Positions 1-8,648 of a stretch of 64,000 nt of DNA are shown piece by piece; the stretch's first letter is position 1; each line of letters starts with the position of its first letter. The translations under genes were made by a program, and so were the position numbers. The notes beneath the pieces were generated by a model. That model had not been told where the DNA came from. It searched no databases and saw only the letters and a program-made list of their open reading frames with translations. The DNA comes from Poseidonibacter ostreae (GTDB lineage: Bacteria > Campylobacterota > Campylobacteria > Campylobacterales > Arcobacteraceae): assembly GCF_009208075.1 (NCBI RefSeq), contig NZ_WFKJ01000009.1:1-64000 (forward strand). The letters run 5' to 3'.

Positions 1-45
1 GCAGAATATGATATTTTAAGATACTTATTATTAGATTTTTTACAT

Positions 46-77
46 AAAAAAAGGCCAATCTTTCGATTGACCTTTTT
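46..77. terminator. Bidirectional hairpin terminator downstream of rpsU
   Basis: An 8-bp stem (GGCCAATC against GATTGACC, one G-T pair) closes a four-base TTTC loop, GAAA on the minus strand. A-runs on the left and T-runs on the right give a U-tract in either direction. It lies 20 bases past the rpsU stop, so it ends rpsU transcription and could also end a plus-strand gene to the left of the window. Bases 1-45 hold no gene I can support. Confidence 0.75.
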
Positions 78-96
78 CTTGGAAGAAAAGTAAAAT

Positions 97-309
97 CTAC
101 AGTCTAGACTCGTATCGTCTAAGCATGTATAATCTCTTAAGCATTTTCTTTCTAGCGTTAATTTTTTGTTTTTTTCTGATCTCTGTCATTGGTTCAAAAA
201 ATCTTCTAGCTCTTGTTTCAGTTACAATAAGATTTCTATCACATTGCTTCTTAAACCTTCTGTATGCTTCGTCAAATGATTCACTATCTTTAACTTTAAT
301 GCCTGGCAC
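97..309 (-). CDS. rpsU: 30S ribosomal protein S21
   Basis: Small basic ribosomal protein of the 30S subunit, 70 residues from the chosen start. The sequence begins [19 protein letters not shown], as S21 proteins do, and ends in an arginine/lysine-rich helix ([17 protein letters not shown]). I chose the GTG at 309 because it places PGIKV directly after the initiator, as in the family, with the purine-rich AAAGAAAG some 12 bases upstream. A GTG three codons earlier is in frame but would sit almost on that purine run. The gene stands alone between a hairpin terminator and its own promoter and diverges from moaC. Confidence 0.95.
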   Translation of the reverse strand: MPGIKVKDSESFDEAYRRFKKQCDRNLIVTETRARRFFEPMTEIRKKQKINARKKMLKRLYMLRRYESRL

Positions 310-346
310 TAAAATCACCCACTTTCTTTTTAAATTTTAGGGTTGC

Positions 347-352
347 ATTATA
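347..352 (-). promoter_or_regulatory. -10 element for rpsU
   Basis: On the minus strand this reads TATAAT, about 38 bases before the rpsU start. Campylobacterota promoters usually have a good -10 and a poorly conserved -35, which fits what is seen here. Confidence 0.55.
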
Positions 353-391
353 TTTAAACTTTACTTAATTCTTATTTAACTAAAAATTAAA

Positions 392-397
392 TATAAT
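392..397 (+). promoter_or_regulatory. -10 element for moaC
   Basis: A perfect TATAAT, 26 bases before the moaC start, which is itself preceded by an AAAAGG ribosome binding site. No convincing -35 is visible. Confidence 0.5.
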
Positions 398-423
398 AAA
401 TACATTAATAAAAAGGTACTTTT

Positions 424-897
424 ATGGAATTAACACATTTAGATGATAATAATAGACCAAAGATGGTTGATGTTTCAAGTAAAAATGAAACACATAGAAT
501 AGCAGTAGCTACAGGGCAAATTACAATGTCTTCTGATGCATATAAGGCAATTATAGATAATACTTCTAAAAAAGGTCCTGTAATACAAACAGCAGTTATT
601 GCAGCTATTATGGGTGTTAAAAAAACTAGTGAATTAATACCTATGTGTCATCCACTATTATTAAGTGGAATTAATTGTGATGTTGAAGAAAAACCTGAAC
701 TTCCTGGTTTTAAATTAACTGTTACAGCAAAACTTAATGGACAAACTGGTGTTGAAATGGAAGCATTAACAGGTGTATCTGTTGGACTTCTTACTATTTA
801 TGATATGGTTAAAGCAATTGATAAATCAATGGTAATATCAGATGTACAATTGGAGACTAAATCTGGTGGTAAAAGTGGCGATTTTAAAAGGAAATAA
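424..897 (+). CDS. moaC: Cyclic pyranopterin monophosphate synthase MoaC
   Basis: Converts the MoaA product (a cyclic dihydroguanosine phosphate) into cyclic pyranopterin monophosphate, the first pterin of molybdenum cofactor synthesis, in the cytoplasm. The 157-residue length matches the family (about 160). Signatures are present: MCHPLLLSG around residue 76, [20 protein letters not shown] around 115-135, and a [10 protein letters not shown]-terminus. An AAAAGG site precedes the ATG. It is first in a plus-strand group but shares no obvious pathway with the next genes; no other molybdopterin gene is in the window. Confidence 0.96.
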   Translation: MELTHLDDNNRPKMVDVSSKNETHRIAVATGQITMSSDAYKAIIDNTSKKGPVIQTAVIAAIMGVKKTSELIPMCHPLLLSGINCDVEEKPELPGFKLTVTAKLNGQTGVEMEALTGVSVGLLTIYDMVKAIDKSMVISDVQLETKSGGKSGDFKRK

Positions 898-905
898 AAT
901 AAGAG

Positions 906-1169
906 ATGGTAGATTTAAGTAAAGAAAAACTAGAACTTGATTATCCGTGTAATTGGACGTATAAATTAGTTGTACTAGAGAAAATAAATATTAAAAGAAC
1001 AGTAAAAGATGTTGTACTTGAAAGAGAGCATACAGTTATTGAATCAAAAACAAGTGCTAAAGGTAAGTTTAAAAGTTATACTTTGGAATTACTTGTTCAT
1101 AACGAAGATGATAGAAAAACGTTATTTGAAGTTTTAGGTGAACATGATGATATAAAGATGGTAATATAA
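906..1169 (+). CDS. DUF493 (YbeD-like) family protein
   Basis: Small 87-residue protein of the DUF493/YbeD family (H. pylori HP0495 type). Members adopt an ACT-like alpha/beta fold and may bind small ligands or proteins; the function is not established. Family features seen are the N-terminal LDYPCNWTYKLVV strand, a KSYTLELLVHNEDDR segment and a terminal HDDIKMVI strand. It starts 8 bases after moaC and ends 5 bases before the M15 peptidase gene, so the three are probably co-transcribed. Confidence 0.75.
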   Translation: MVDLSKEKLELDYPCNWTYKLVVLEKINIKRTVKDVVLEREHTVIESKTSAKGKFKSYTLELLVHNEDDRKTLFEVLGEHDDIKMVI

Positions 1170-1174
1170 TATAA

Positions 1175-1945
1175 ATGCATCAAAACAGAAGAAACTTTTT
1201 ACAATTAGGAGCAATATCACTATTTACATTATCTTCAAATTCTAACTTATTTGCAGGTACTAAAATAATTACTAAGGAAGATTTATATATTGCAAAAAAA
1301 GATTATGATGTTTTTCAATCAGTTAGAAATAAATTAAAATTAGTACAAACATATATTGGATATGGCAATTTTAATATCATAAATTTGGATACTATGCTAA
1401 GAATTTCAAAAAATGCTTCTAATATTGAAGAGTTTACAAAAGCTGAGATAGATTTCTTAGAATTTATTTTTTATTATAATCCTTCATCTCATGGTTTTTT
1501 TGGTGAAAGAATTAGTAATAATATTACGGATACAATTGATAAAAAGATAATTACAAAGATACCTAGAACTGGACATTATTTATTTAAAGGCAAGGCTGAA
1601 AAGACTTATTATGAAATGACAAATGATGTTGGGTCTTCACTTACTTTAACTTCAGGAATTAGAAGTATTGTAAAGCAAACAAAATTGTTTCTTGATAAGA
1701 TTAATGCAGTTGAAGGAAATATTTCTGTCGCTGCTAAATCAATTGCACCTCCAGCTTTTACATATCATGCTATTGGAGATTTTGATGTTGGTAAAAAAGG
1801 TTTTGGATATGCAAATTTTACATCTAGATTTGCAAATACTAATGAGTTTAAAAAGATAAAAGAACTAAAGTATGTTGATGTTCGATATACAATAAATAAT
1901 AAGGACGGCGTTAGGTATGAACCTTGGCATATTACAACTATTTAA
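1175..1945 (+). CDS. Secreted M15-family D-alanyl-D-alanine carboxypeptidase-like protein
   Basis: Predicted periplasmic zinc peptidase acting on peptidoglycan stem peptides. The N-terminus NRRNFLQLGAISLF with a hydrophobic stretch to about residue 27 looks like a twin-arginine (Tat) signal. The C-terminal half carries the M15B/VanY-like pattern: a TLTSGIRS segment near 157, then APPAFTYHAIGDFDVG at 191-206 and EPWHI at 249-253, giving candidate zinc ligands His198, Asp204 and His252. The His-to-Asp spacing is one residue shorter than in VanY. Its last 29 bases overlap csd4, which also trims stem peptides, so coupled expression is likely. Exact bond specificity cannot be read from sequence. 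Confidence 0.78.
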   Translation: MHQNRRNFLQLGAISLFTLSSNSNLFAGTKIITKEDLYIAKKDYDVFQSVRNKLKLVQTYIGYGNFNIINLDTMLRISKNASNIEEFTKAEIDFLEFIFYYNPSSHGFFGERISNNITDTIDKKIITKIPRTGHYLFKGKAEKTYYEMTNDVGSSLTLTSGIRSIVKQTKLFLDKINAVEGNISVAAKSIAPPAFTYHAIGDFDVGKKGFGYANFTSRFANTNEFKKIKELKYVDVRYTINNKDGVRYEPWHITTI

Positions 1946-3233
1946 ATTTTTATTAATATTTATCTGTTTACAAAATTTAAATGCAGAAGTGAAGAGTTTT
2001 GATTTTGATTTTATAAAAAAAGGTCAACAAGATGAAAATACATTATTAATTATTGGTGGTATTCAAGGTGATGAACCAGGTGCTTTTATGGCTGCTTCAC
2101 TTATTGCTACACATTATGATATTAAAAAAGGTTCTGTTTGGGTAATTCCAAATTTAAACTTTTACTCAATTATTAAAAGATCTCGTGGTCCTTATGGAGA
2201 TATGAATAGAAAGTTTGCTGCATTATCTAAAGATGATCCAGATTATAATGCAATTGAGAGAATAAAGAAATATATTAAATCTGATGAAGTAAAATTGATT
2301 TTAAACTTACATGATGGAAGTGGATTTTATAGAGAGAAATATATTAATAATAAAATGTCACCAAGACGCTGGGGACAATGTGCAATTGTTGATCAATCTA
2401 CTTTAGATATAGAAAAATATGGAAACTTAGAAGAGATATCTTCAAAAGTTGTTAAAGGTATTAATACTAATTTAATTAGAGAACGTGATATGTATCATGT
2501 TAAAAATACTAAAACAAGACTTGGTGATAAAGAGATGGAAAAAACTCTTACTTATTATGCTATTAATAATGGAAAAGCAGCCTTTGCAAATGAAGCTAGT
2601 AAAGAGCTTAATTTACAAGAAAGAGTCTATTATCATTTATTAGCAATTGAAGAGTATATGAATATTATGGGTATTGAATTTGAAAGAAAGTTTAGTATTT
2701 CCACTCCAGAAATTAAAAAAGTGATAAATAATGATATCTTTATCTCTTTTTATGATGAAAAAATAAAATTACCACTTTCTAAGGTTCGAAAACTTTTAAA
2801 ATATTTTCCTATTAATAAAGATGGAGATTTAAGTTTTACTGCTTCGAATCCTTTAATGACTATTGTAAAAGAGGGCAAAGAGTATATTATTCATTATGGA
2901 AATAGAAAATTAGCTAAACTTCATCCTGATTATATAAAATTTATTGAAGATGAAAGAGATATAAATATATCTATTGATGGTGTTAATCAAAGTATAAAAT
3001 TTGGTTATATTATTTATGCAAAAGATAGTTTTAATATTGAAGCAATACCTGATTTACGTGTAAATGTAATTGGTTATGTTAATAAAAAATATAGAAATGA
3101 AGTAGGCATAAATATAAATAAAAATGAAGTTGCAAAAAGATTTTCTATAGACCAAGATGGAAATTTATTTAGAATTGAATTTTATAATGGAGATAAGTTT
3201 GCGGGAATGATTCTTTTAGGATTTGAAAAATAG
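1917..3233 (+). CDS. csd4: Peptidoglycan carboxypeptidase Csd4/Pgp1 (family M99)
   Basis: Periplasmic carboxypeptidase that trims peptidoglycan tripeptides to dipeptides and is required for helical or curved shape in Helicobacter (Csd4) and Campylobacter (Pgp1). The 438 residues equal H. pylori Csd4 in length. A signal peptide spans about residues 1-23. The unusual Gln zinc ligand is kept: IQGDE gives Gln50 and Glu53, with His132 in LNLHDGSGFY; all sit four residues after the H. pylori ligands Q46, E49 and H128. Glu226 (FANEAS) corresponds to catalytic E222. RSRGPYGDMNRKF supplies the substrate-carboxylate arginine region. The start overlaps the M15 gene by 29 bases; no better start lies between it and the signal peptide. 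Confidence 0.92.
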   Translation: MNLGILQLFKFLLIFICLQNLNAEVKSFDFDFIKKGQQDENTLLIIGGIQGDEPGAFMAASLIATHYDIKKGSVWVIPNLNFYSIIKRSRGPYGDMNRKFAALSKDDPDYNAIERIKKYIKSDEVKLILNLHDGSGFYREKYINNKMSPRRWGQCAIVDQSTLDIEKYGNLEEISSKVVKGINTNLIRERDMYHVKNTKTRLGDKEMEKTLTYYAINNGKAAFANEASKELNLQERVYYHLLAIEEYMNIMGIEFERKFSISTPEIKKVINNDIFISFYDEKIKLPLSKVRKLLKYFPINKDGDLSFTASNPLMTIVKEGKEYIIHYGNRKLAKLHPDYIKFIEDERDINISIDGVNQSIKFGYIIYAKDSFNIEAIPDLRVNVIGYVNKKYRNEVGININKNEVAKRFSIDQDGNLFRIEFYNGDKFAGMILLGFEK

Positions 3234-3253
3234 AGTATTTTTATACTCTATTT
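3228..3253. terminator. Convergent hairpin overlapping two stop codons
   Basis: A perfect 10-bp inverted repeat (AAATAGAGTA against TACTCTATTT) with a six-base loop. The csd4 TAG lies in the left arm and the TAG of the minus-strand neighbour in the right arm. It probably ends both converging transcripts, although the flanking T-tract is short. Confidence 0.55.
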
Positions 3254-3511
3254 AAAGAAAACTAATTCTTTTTTAATTTTTTCTTGATTTAATTTTTTAC
3301 AAGCAGTTTTATAAATTTCGTTAATTCTTTCTTCATCGTCATTTACAATAGTTTTAACTTCATCTATAGTTTTTCCCTCAGCAAATGCTATAAAAACTTT
3401 AAACTCTTTTTTTGTAAATTTCTTTTTAAGAACTTCTTCTAATTCATCTTCATCTTTTAATGTTCCAACTAACTTATCTATATTTAATTCTATTGCTTCT
3501 GTAAAATTCAT
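3248..3511 (-). CDS. Small helical protein with a sigma region 4-like helix-turn-helix
   Basis: An 87-residue acidic and lysine-rich protein of unknown function. Residues 31-75 (starting FTKKEFKVFIAFAEGKTID) resemble the helix-turn-helix of sigma factor region 4 or LuxR-type regulators: a 'T-x-x-E-x-x-V' helix, an EGKT turn and a following EV helix. The putative recognition helix is replaced by an acidic NDDEERINEI stretch, so DNA binding is doubtful. It follows surE by 10 bases at the end of the dnaE transcription unit and has an AAAGGA site before the ATG. The homology call is weak. Confidence 0.55.
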   Translation of the reverse strand: MNFTEAIELNIDKLVGTLKDEDELEEVLKKKFTKKEFKVFIAFAEGKTIDEVKTIVNDDEERINEIYKTACKKLNQEKIKKELVFFK

Positions 3512-3521
3512 ATCTTTCCTT

Positions 3522-4310
3522 TTAATTATTTAACCAATTTTCTATATTTTCAATATCTTCGTATGAAGTTAAATCTAACATTATTGGTGTTATTGAGATG
3601 TAATTAGCTTTTATAGCTTCAAAATCACATGTTTTATTTTCAGACTCTTTCCATATTAATGGATGTAATCCAACCCAATAAAACTCCTCGCCTCTAGGAT
3701 TATGATGCCTATGTGTATCATTTCCATATTCTCTATATCCAGCGTTTGTGATTTTAATACCATTACACTCATCTGGTTTTATTGGTGGGATATTAACATT
3801 TAAAAACTTTCTTTCCTCTAATGGAAAGTTATTATCTAATATTTTTTTTGCTAAAGATGCAATAGTTTGTCTTGCAAGTGCAAAATCCCAACCATTTTTT
3901 ATATCATTACATCCTTTTTTACATACTTGTGATATTGCAATTGCTGGAACTCCTTGTAAAACTGCTTCCATTGCTGCTGCTGCTGTTCCACTATAAGTTA
4001 TATCTTCACCCATATTAGCACCAATATTTATACCACTTATTACTAAATCAGGTTTATATCCATCTTTAAAAAGATTATTTAAAGATATAAATACACAATC
4101 TGTTGGACTTCCATCATCAACTCTATAATAGTCATCATCAACTCTATCAAGTTTTAGTGGTCTATCAAGTGTTAAAGAGTGTCCACAAGCTGATTTGTTT
4201 TTTGCTGGTGCAACTATAATAATTTTTGCAATAGGCCGTAAGGCTTCTATTAAGGCTTTTAATCCAATAGCATCAAAGCCATCATCATTTGTTAATAAGA
4301 TTTGTTTCAT
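3522..4310 (-). CDS. surE: 5'/3'-nucleotidase SurE
   Basis: Metal-dependent survival protein that dephosphorylates nucleoside 5'- and 3'-monophosphates. The family motifs are intact: LLTNDDGFDAIGL at the N-terminus (acidic metal ligands Asp9 and Asp10), NKSACGHSLTL near residue 42, GSPTDCV, and SGINIGANMGEDITYSGT. At 262 residues it matches the family. Its ATG overlaps the dnaE stop in an ATGA arrangement, which indicates translational coupling to dnaE. Confidence 0.95.
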   Translation of the reverse strand: MKQILLTNDDGFDAIGLKALIEALRPIAKIIIVAPAKNKSACGHSLTLDRPLKLDRVDDDYYRVDDGSPTDCVFISLNNLFKDGYKPDLVISGINIGANMGEDITYSGTAAAAMEAVLQGVPAIAISQVCKKGCNDIKNGWDFALARQTIASLAKKILDNNFPLEERKFLNVNIPPIKPDECNGIKITNAGYREYGNDTHRHHNPRGEEFYWVGLHPLIWKESENKTCDFEAIKANYISITPIMLDLTSYEDIENIENWLNN

Positions 4311-7300
4311 GAGACTACAAATGCTCCCTCAATTTGGTGTATTAAATTTTCTACATTTGAAGTTACTTTAAAACCACTTTCTAATTCAATGTCAGCAAGT
4401 TTTGATTTAACTAAAATTTTTAATTCTCTTTTTCCTTGATTATTTGCAACAATTTCAAAGAGTTTAAAAATACTTATATCTTGATTTACAAAAGGTATTG
4501 CAATTGTAAGAGGTGGTTCAATAACTGCTTGTTGTTTAGTTTTAATTTTCTCTTTTTTTGCAGCTTTTAAATCTTCAATTTTGATAATATTCATTCTTGT
4601 AAAGTTTTCATCTTTAGAAATCTTTACTTTAAAAGCAATAGGTTTTTCTAAATCAAAATCATCTTCAAGCTCTTTAATTCTATCTTCAAATAGTAAAAGT
4701 TCAATACTTCCATGTAAATCCATAATAGAAGCAATTCCAAATTTATTACCTTTTTTTGATACTTTTGTAACGATATTTTCGATTTTTCCTACAAATAAAG
4801 CTTGCGAACCATCTGCTAATTCATCAATTTGAGAAGAAAGTGTATATTTAATTTGATCTAATTGCTCTCTATATTCATCAAGTGGATGTCCTGAAACATA
4901 AAAACCAAGTGATGCTTTTTCAAACTCTAAGATTTCTTTTGCTTCGTACTCTTCAAGTGCATCTAATTCAATATCAATTTTTGTAAGTTCTTGTGAATCA
5001 CCAAATAATGAACCTGTAGCCATCTTTTTGGCTTTCATAGAGTTTGCAACACATTCAGAAATTTTTTCAATTTGCTCTAGCATTGCACGTCTTGAATATC
5101 CAAAACTATCAAAAGCACCAGTTTTTGTTAAAGATTCAATTACTCTTTTATTTACCTTACTTCCATCAATTCTTGAAATGAAATCTGAAAGGTCAGTAAA
5201 ATCACCACCTTCATCACGTGCAGCAATAATTGATTTAATAGCAACATCTCCTGCACCTTTTACAGCACCCATACCAAACATTACAACTTCATTTTCTTTA
5301 TCTTCTAAAGTAGTAGCTGAAAATACAAGGTCCGATTTATTAATATCAGGTGGAAATAAATCCAATCCTAATCTTTTTACTTCATCTACATATTTTACAA
5401 CTTTATCAGTATTATCTTTTTCTAAAGTAAGTAATGCTGCCATAAATTCTGATGGGTAATATCTTTTTAAATATGATGTATAAAATGTTACAAGAGCATA
5501 TGCTGCTGAGTGAGATTTATTAAATCCATATCCAGCAAATTTTACAATTAAATCGAACAGTTCTTCACAATGGGTTCTGTTATAACCTTTTTTAACTCCA
5601 CCATCTGCAAACTCACCTTTAAGTCTATCCATCTCTTCAACAATTTTTTTACCCATGGCTCGTCTAACTAAATCGGCACCACCAAGGCTAAAACCACCAA
5701 TAGTTTGCACAATTTGCATAACTTGCTCTTGATAAACAATAACTCCATAAGTAGGTTTTAAAATTGGTTCTAAAGGTGATGTAAATTCATCATAGAAATA
5801 GTCAATTTTTGCACGACCATGTTTTCTATCGATGAAGTCATCAAGCATCCCTGACTCCATTGGTCCTGGTCTATATAATGCTAGAACGGCAATAATATCT
5901 TCAAAATTATCAGGTTTTAGTCTTTTACATAAATCTTGCATACCATCTGATTCTATCTGGAATAATCCAATTGTATTTCCAGTTTGAATTAGGTCATACA
6001 CACCTTTGTCATTAACATCTGCTGTTAAGAAATTAATTCTTTTACCATGTCTTTTTTCAATAAGTTTTAAACCCTCTTCAATAACTGTAAGAGTCTTAAG
6101 ACCTAGGAAGTCAAACTTAATTAAATCAACATCTTCAACATATTTACCGTTGTATTGAGTGGCAAGTGTATCAAGTCCTGAGGGCTTAAATAAAGGAGTT
6201 TTATTCCATAAAGGCTCATTTGAAATAACTACACCAGCTGCATGAGTTCCTGCATTTCTATTAAGTCCTTCTAATGCTATTGCATATTCCCATACACGAG
6301 CTGCTTGTGGATCTGCATCACAAAGCTCTTTTATTTTTGGTTCTTTTTCCCAAGAATTTGTAAGGTCAATTCCTAATTCATCAGGAATTAGTTTTGCCAT
6401 TGCATCTGCTTTTGAGTATGGCATATCTAAAACACGGGCAACGTCTCTGATTACCCCTTTTGCAAGAAGCTTACCAAAAGTAATAATTTGAGCAACATTG
6501 GCCCGTCCATATTGTTCAACAACATAGTCAATAATTTCCCCACGTCTTGCTTGACAGAAATCCATATCAATATCTGGCATAGATATTCTTTCAGGGTTTA
6601 GGAACCTCTCAAAAAGTAGACCATAAGGCATAGGGTCAATATCGGTAATTTCTAGCGAGAAGGCTACTAAACTTCCAGCAGCTGAACCCCTTCCAGGACC
6701 TACAGGAATTTTCATTTGTTTTGCAACAATAACGAAATCCCAAACAATTAACATATATCCTGGGAACTTCATACTGTTAATAATGTCTATTTCAACTTGA
6801 AGTCTATCTTTATACTCTTGGTGTTTTGATTCATCAACAATCTTAAGTCTTTTTTCTAAACCTCTCCAGCATTCATCAATAAATAATACCTTATCATTTT
6901 CAAGTGAGTATTCAAGTTCTGGTTCAGGAAGAGTAAGATTATTAACTTCAGATTTTTGACGTGTAAACTTGAAATTTGGAGGAGTTGGGTCTCCTAGTTT
7001 TATCTCTAAATTACATTTATCTGCAATCTCTTGTGTTGCTGTAATTGCTTCAGGAATATCTGCATAAAGTTTTGCAATTTGTTCTGGTGTTTTTAAATAA
7101 AACTCATGAACACTATGTCTTAATCTATTTGGATCATCATAAAGTTTATTCATAGCAATACACATAAATGCTTCGTGTGCATCAGCATCTTTTTGGTTTA
7201 AATAGTGTGTATCATTAGTTGCTACTACTTTGATATTTAGCTCATGTGCTAGTTTTAAAATTTGATCATCAATAAAATGCTGGTCACCAATACCATGCCT

Positions 7301-7858
7301 CATGATTTCTAAATAAAAATCATCTCCAAAGATTTCTTTATATTCTAAGGCTGCTTGTTTTGCTCCCTCATAACCTTTTGCACCATTTTTTACATTTCTT
7401 TCATTTTGTAGATTTAAATGCCAGTTTACTTCACCTTGTAAACAAGCAGCTGAACACACTAAGCCCTCAGAGTTCTCACGTAATAGTTTTTTATTTATTC
7501 TTGGATAATAGTAAAAACCATGCATATATGCTTGTGAGCTTAAAAACATTAAGTTTTTATAACCAGTTTGGTTTTTTGCATATAAACATAAGTGAAATCT
7601 TTTTCTTGTAGTTTTATCTCCGACTTCTTCATTGTTATGAATATAAGCTTCCATCCCAATAATAGGTTTAATACCTTCATTTCTCATTGCATTGTAAAAA
7701 TCAATTGCTCCAAAAAGGTTACCATGATCTGTCATAGCAACAGAAGTCATTCCCATTTCTTTTACTTTTTTTGCAAGAGGTTTGATTTTATTTGCACCAT
7801 CAAGTAGTGAGTATTCTGTATGTAAGTGTAAATGCGTAAATTGTGGTGTTGTAGACAT
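4307..7858 (-). CDS. dnaE: DNA polymerase III alpha subunit
   Basis: Catalytic subunit of the replicative DNA polymerase. At 1183 residues it has the DnaE order: PHP domain from FTHLHLHTEYSLLDG, palm with the PDIDMDF catalytic aspartates near residue 425, fingers, a helix-hairpin-helix region, and an OB-fold near residue 1000 (ALFVGKIENIVTKVSKKG). The PHP residues HLHTEYS and MTDHGNLFG are retained, as in many bacterial DnaE proteins. It lies between the patatin gene (37-base gap) and surE (overlap) on the same strand. There is no sign of an intein or frame disruption. Confidence 0.97.
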   Translation of the reverse strand: MSTTPQFTHLHLHTEYSLLDGANKIKPLAKKVKEMGMTSVAMTDHGNLFGAIDFYNAMRNEGIKPIIGMEAYIHNNEEVGDKTTRKRFHLCLYAKNQTGYKNLMFLSSQAYMHGFYYYPRINKKLLRENSEGLVCSAACLQGEVNWHLNLQNERNVKNGAKGYEGAKQAALEYKEIFGDDFYLEIMRHGIGDQHFIDDQILKLAHELNIKVVATNDTHYLNQKDADAHEAFMCIAMNKLYDDPNRLRHSVHEFYLKTPEQIAKLYADIPEAITATQEIADKCNLEIKLGDPTPPNFKFTRQKSEVNNLTLPEPELEYSLENDKVLFIDECWRGLEKRLKIVDESKHQEYKDRLQVEIDIINSMKFPGYMLIVWDFVIVAKQMKIPVGPGRGSAAGSLVAFSLEITDIDPMPYGLLFERFLNPERISMPDIDMDFCQARRGEIIDYVVEQYGRANVAQIITFGKLLAKGVIRDVARVLDMPYSKADAMAKLIPDELGIDLTNSWEKEPKIKELCDADPQAARVWEYAIALEGLNRNAGTHAAGVVISNEPLWNKTPLFKPSGLDTLATQYNGKYVEDVDLIKFDFLGLKTLTVIEEGLKLIEKRHGKRINFLTADVNDKGVYDLIQTGNTIGLFQIESDGMQDLCKRLKPDNFEDIIAVLALYRPGPMESGMLDDFIDRKHGRAKIDYFYDEFTSPLEPILKPTYGVIVYQEQVMQIVQTIGGFSLGGADLVRRAMGKKIVEEMDRLKGEFADGGVKKGYNRTHCEELFDLIVKFAGYGFNKSHSAAYALVTFYTSYLKRYYPSEFMAALLTLEKDNTDKVVKYVDEVKRLGLDLFPPDINKSDLVFSATTLEDKENEVVMFGMGAVKGAGDVAIKSIIAARDEGGDFTDLSDFISRIDGSKVNKRVIESLTKTGAFDSFGYSRRAMLEQIEKISECVANSMKAKKMATGSLFGDSQELTKIDIELDALEEYEAKEILEFEKASLGFYVSGHPLDEYREQLDQIKYTLSSQIDELADGSQALFVGKIENIVTKVSKKGNKFGIASIMDLHGSIELLLFEDRIKELEDDFDLEKPIAFKVKISKDENFTRMNIIKIEDLKAAKKEKIKTKQQAVIEPPLTIAIPFVNQDISIFKLFEIVANNQGKRELKILVKSKLADIELESGFKVTSNVENLIHQIEGAFVVS

Positions 7859-7895
7859 ATATAAATCTTTATAATAATTTTTATTTTTTAATAGT

Positions 7896-8648
7896 TTATA
7901 GTATATCTAAAAAATGATTTTGTGCCTCTTTAAAACCCAATTTAAAACACTCATCAATTTCATGAAAAGTGTATAATGAAAAGTTTCTAATATGCTTACT
8001 TCCTAAGTAGTGATTTGTATTTTCTAGTGAGTATTTGTGGTTTGTATACAGCTGTGTAAAAACTCTTCTTTTAATGGCTTTTATTGGGTTTAATCTCAAG
8101 ATTGGATTTGAATATTTCTTTGGAAATAAATCAACAGAAAAAATATCATAGTTTTTATTTTCTAGAGGTTTAATTGGAATATTATCAAATAAACCACCAT
8201 CAATTAAATACATATTTTTATATTTAACTGGTTTAAATAAAGGAATAATAGCACTTGATGCCATGCATAAAGTTATAGTATCCCCACTATTAAAATAATG
8301 AAGTTTTTTCTCTTTAACATCATATGCATTTACAAAAACTGGTTTTGGAATATCTTCTAACTTTTCAATAGGTAATAATTCTTTTATGATTTTATTTGAA
8401 GTATCAATTTTTAGTAAACCATTTCTAAAATAGTTGAATTTTAAAGCTTGTCTTATATCCTTTGAAGAGAATATTTTTAATTGTTCTTTTGCAGAAATTC
8501 CACTTGCATGAGAGCATGAAATAATACTTCCAATTGAAGAACCACTATATGCTTGTATCTCTATACTATTTTCTTCGCAAAAATGTAAAACTCCTAAGTG
8601 AAAAGCTCCACGAGCTGCTCCTCCACCTAATGCTAGTGCTAAATTCAT
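7896..8648 (-). CDS. Patatin-like phospholipase
   Basis: Serine lipase of the patatin fold with a Ser-Asp dyad, probably hydrolysing phospholipid acyl chains at the inner membrane. The 250-residue protein begins LALALGGGAARGAFHLGVL, the glycine-rich oxyanion loop. It has the nucleophile elbow GSSIG with Ser38, and IDGGLFDN with catalytic Asp150. It is the minimal RssA/YchK-like form without transmembrane or beta-barrel extensions. The start overlaps the upstream phosphoesterase stop by 4 bases, so the two are coupled. The physiological substrate is unknown. Confidence 0.88.
   Translation of the reverse strand: MNLALALGGGAARGAFHLGVLHFCEENSIEIQAYSGSSIGSIISCSHASGISAKEQLKIFSSKDIRQALKFNYFRNGLLKIDTSNKIIKELLPIEKLEDIPKPVFVNAYDVKEKKLHYFNSGDTITLCMASSAIIPLFKPVKYKNMYLIDGGLFDNIPIKPLENKNYDIFSVDLFPKKYSNPILRLNPIKAIKRRVFTQLYTNHKYSLENTNHYLGSKHIRNFSLYTFHEIDECFKLGFKEAQNHFLDIL

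Noticed and set aside
1-93. Open plus-strand frame from base 1 to a TAA at 91
   Set aside because: It runs straight through a well-formed terminator hairpin, has no start in the window and no recognisable protein features, so I do not call it a gene end.
5028-5459. Plus-strand open frame of 143 codons opposite dnaE
   Set aside because: The opposite strand encodes conserved DnaE sequence throughout, and this frame has no ribosome binding site or family match.
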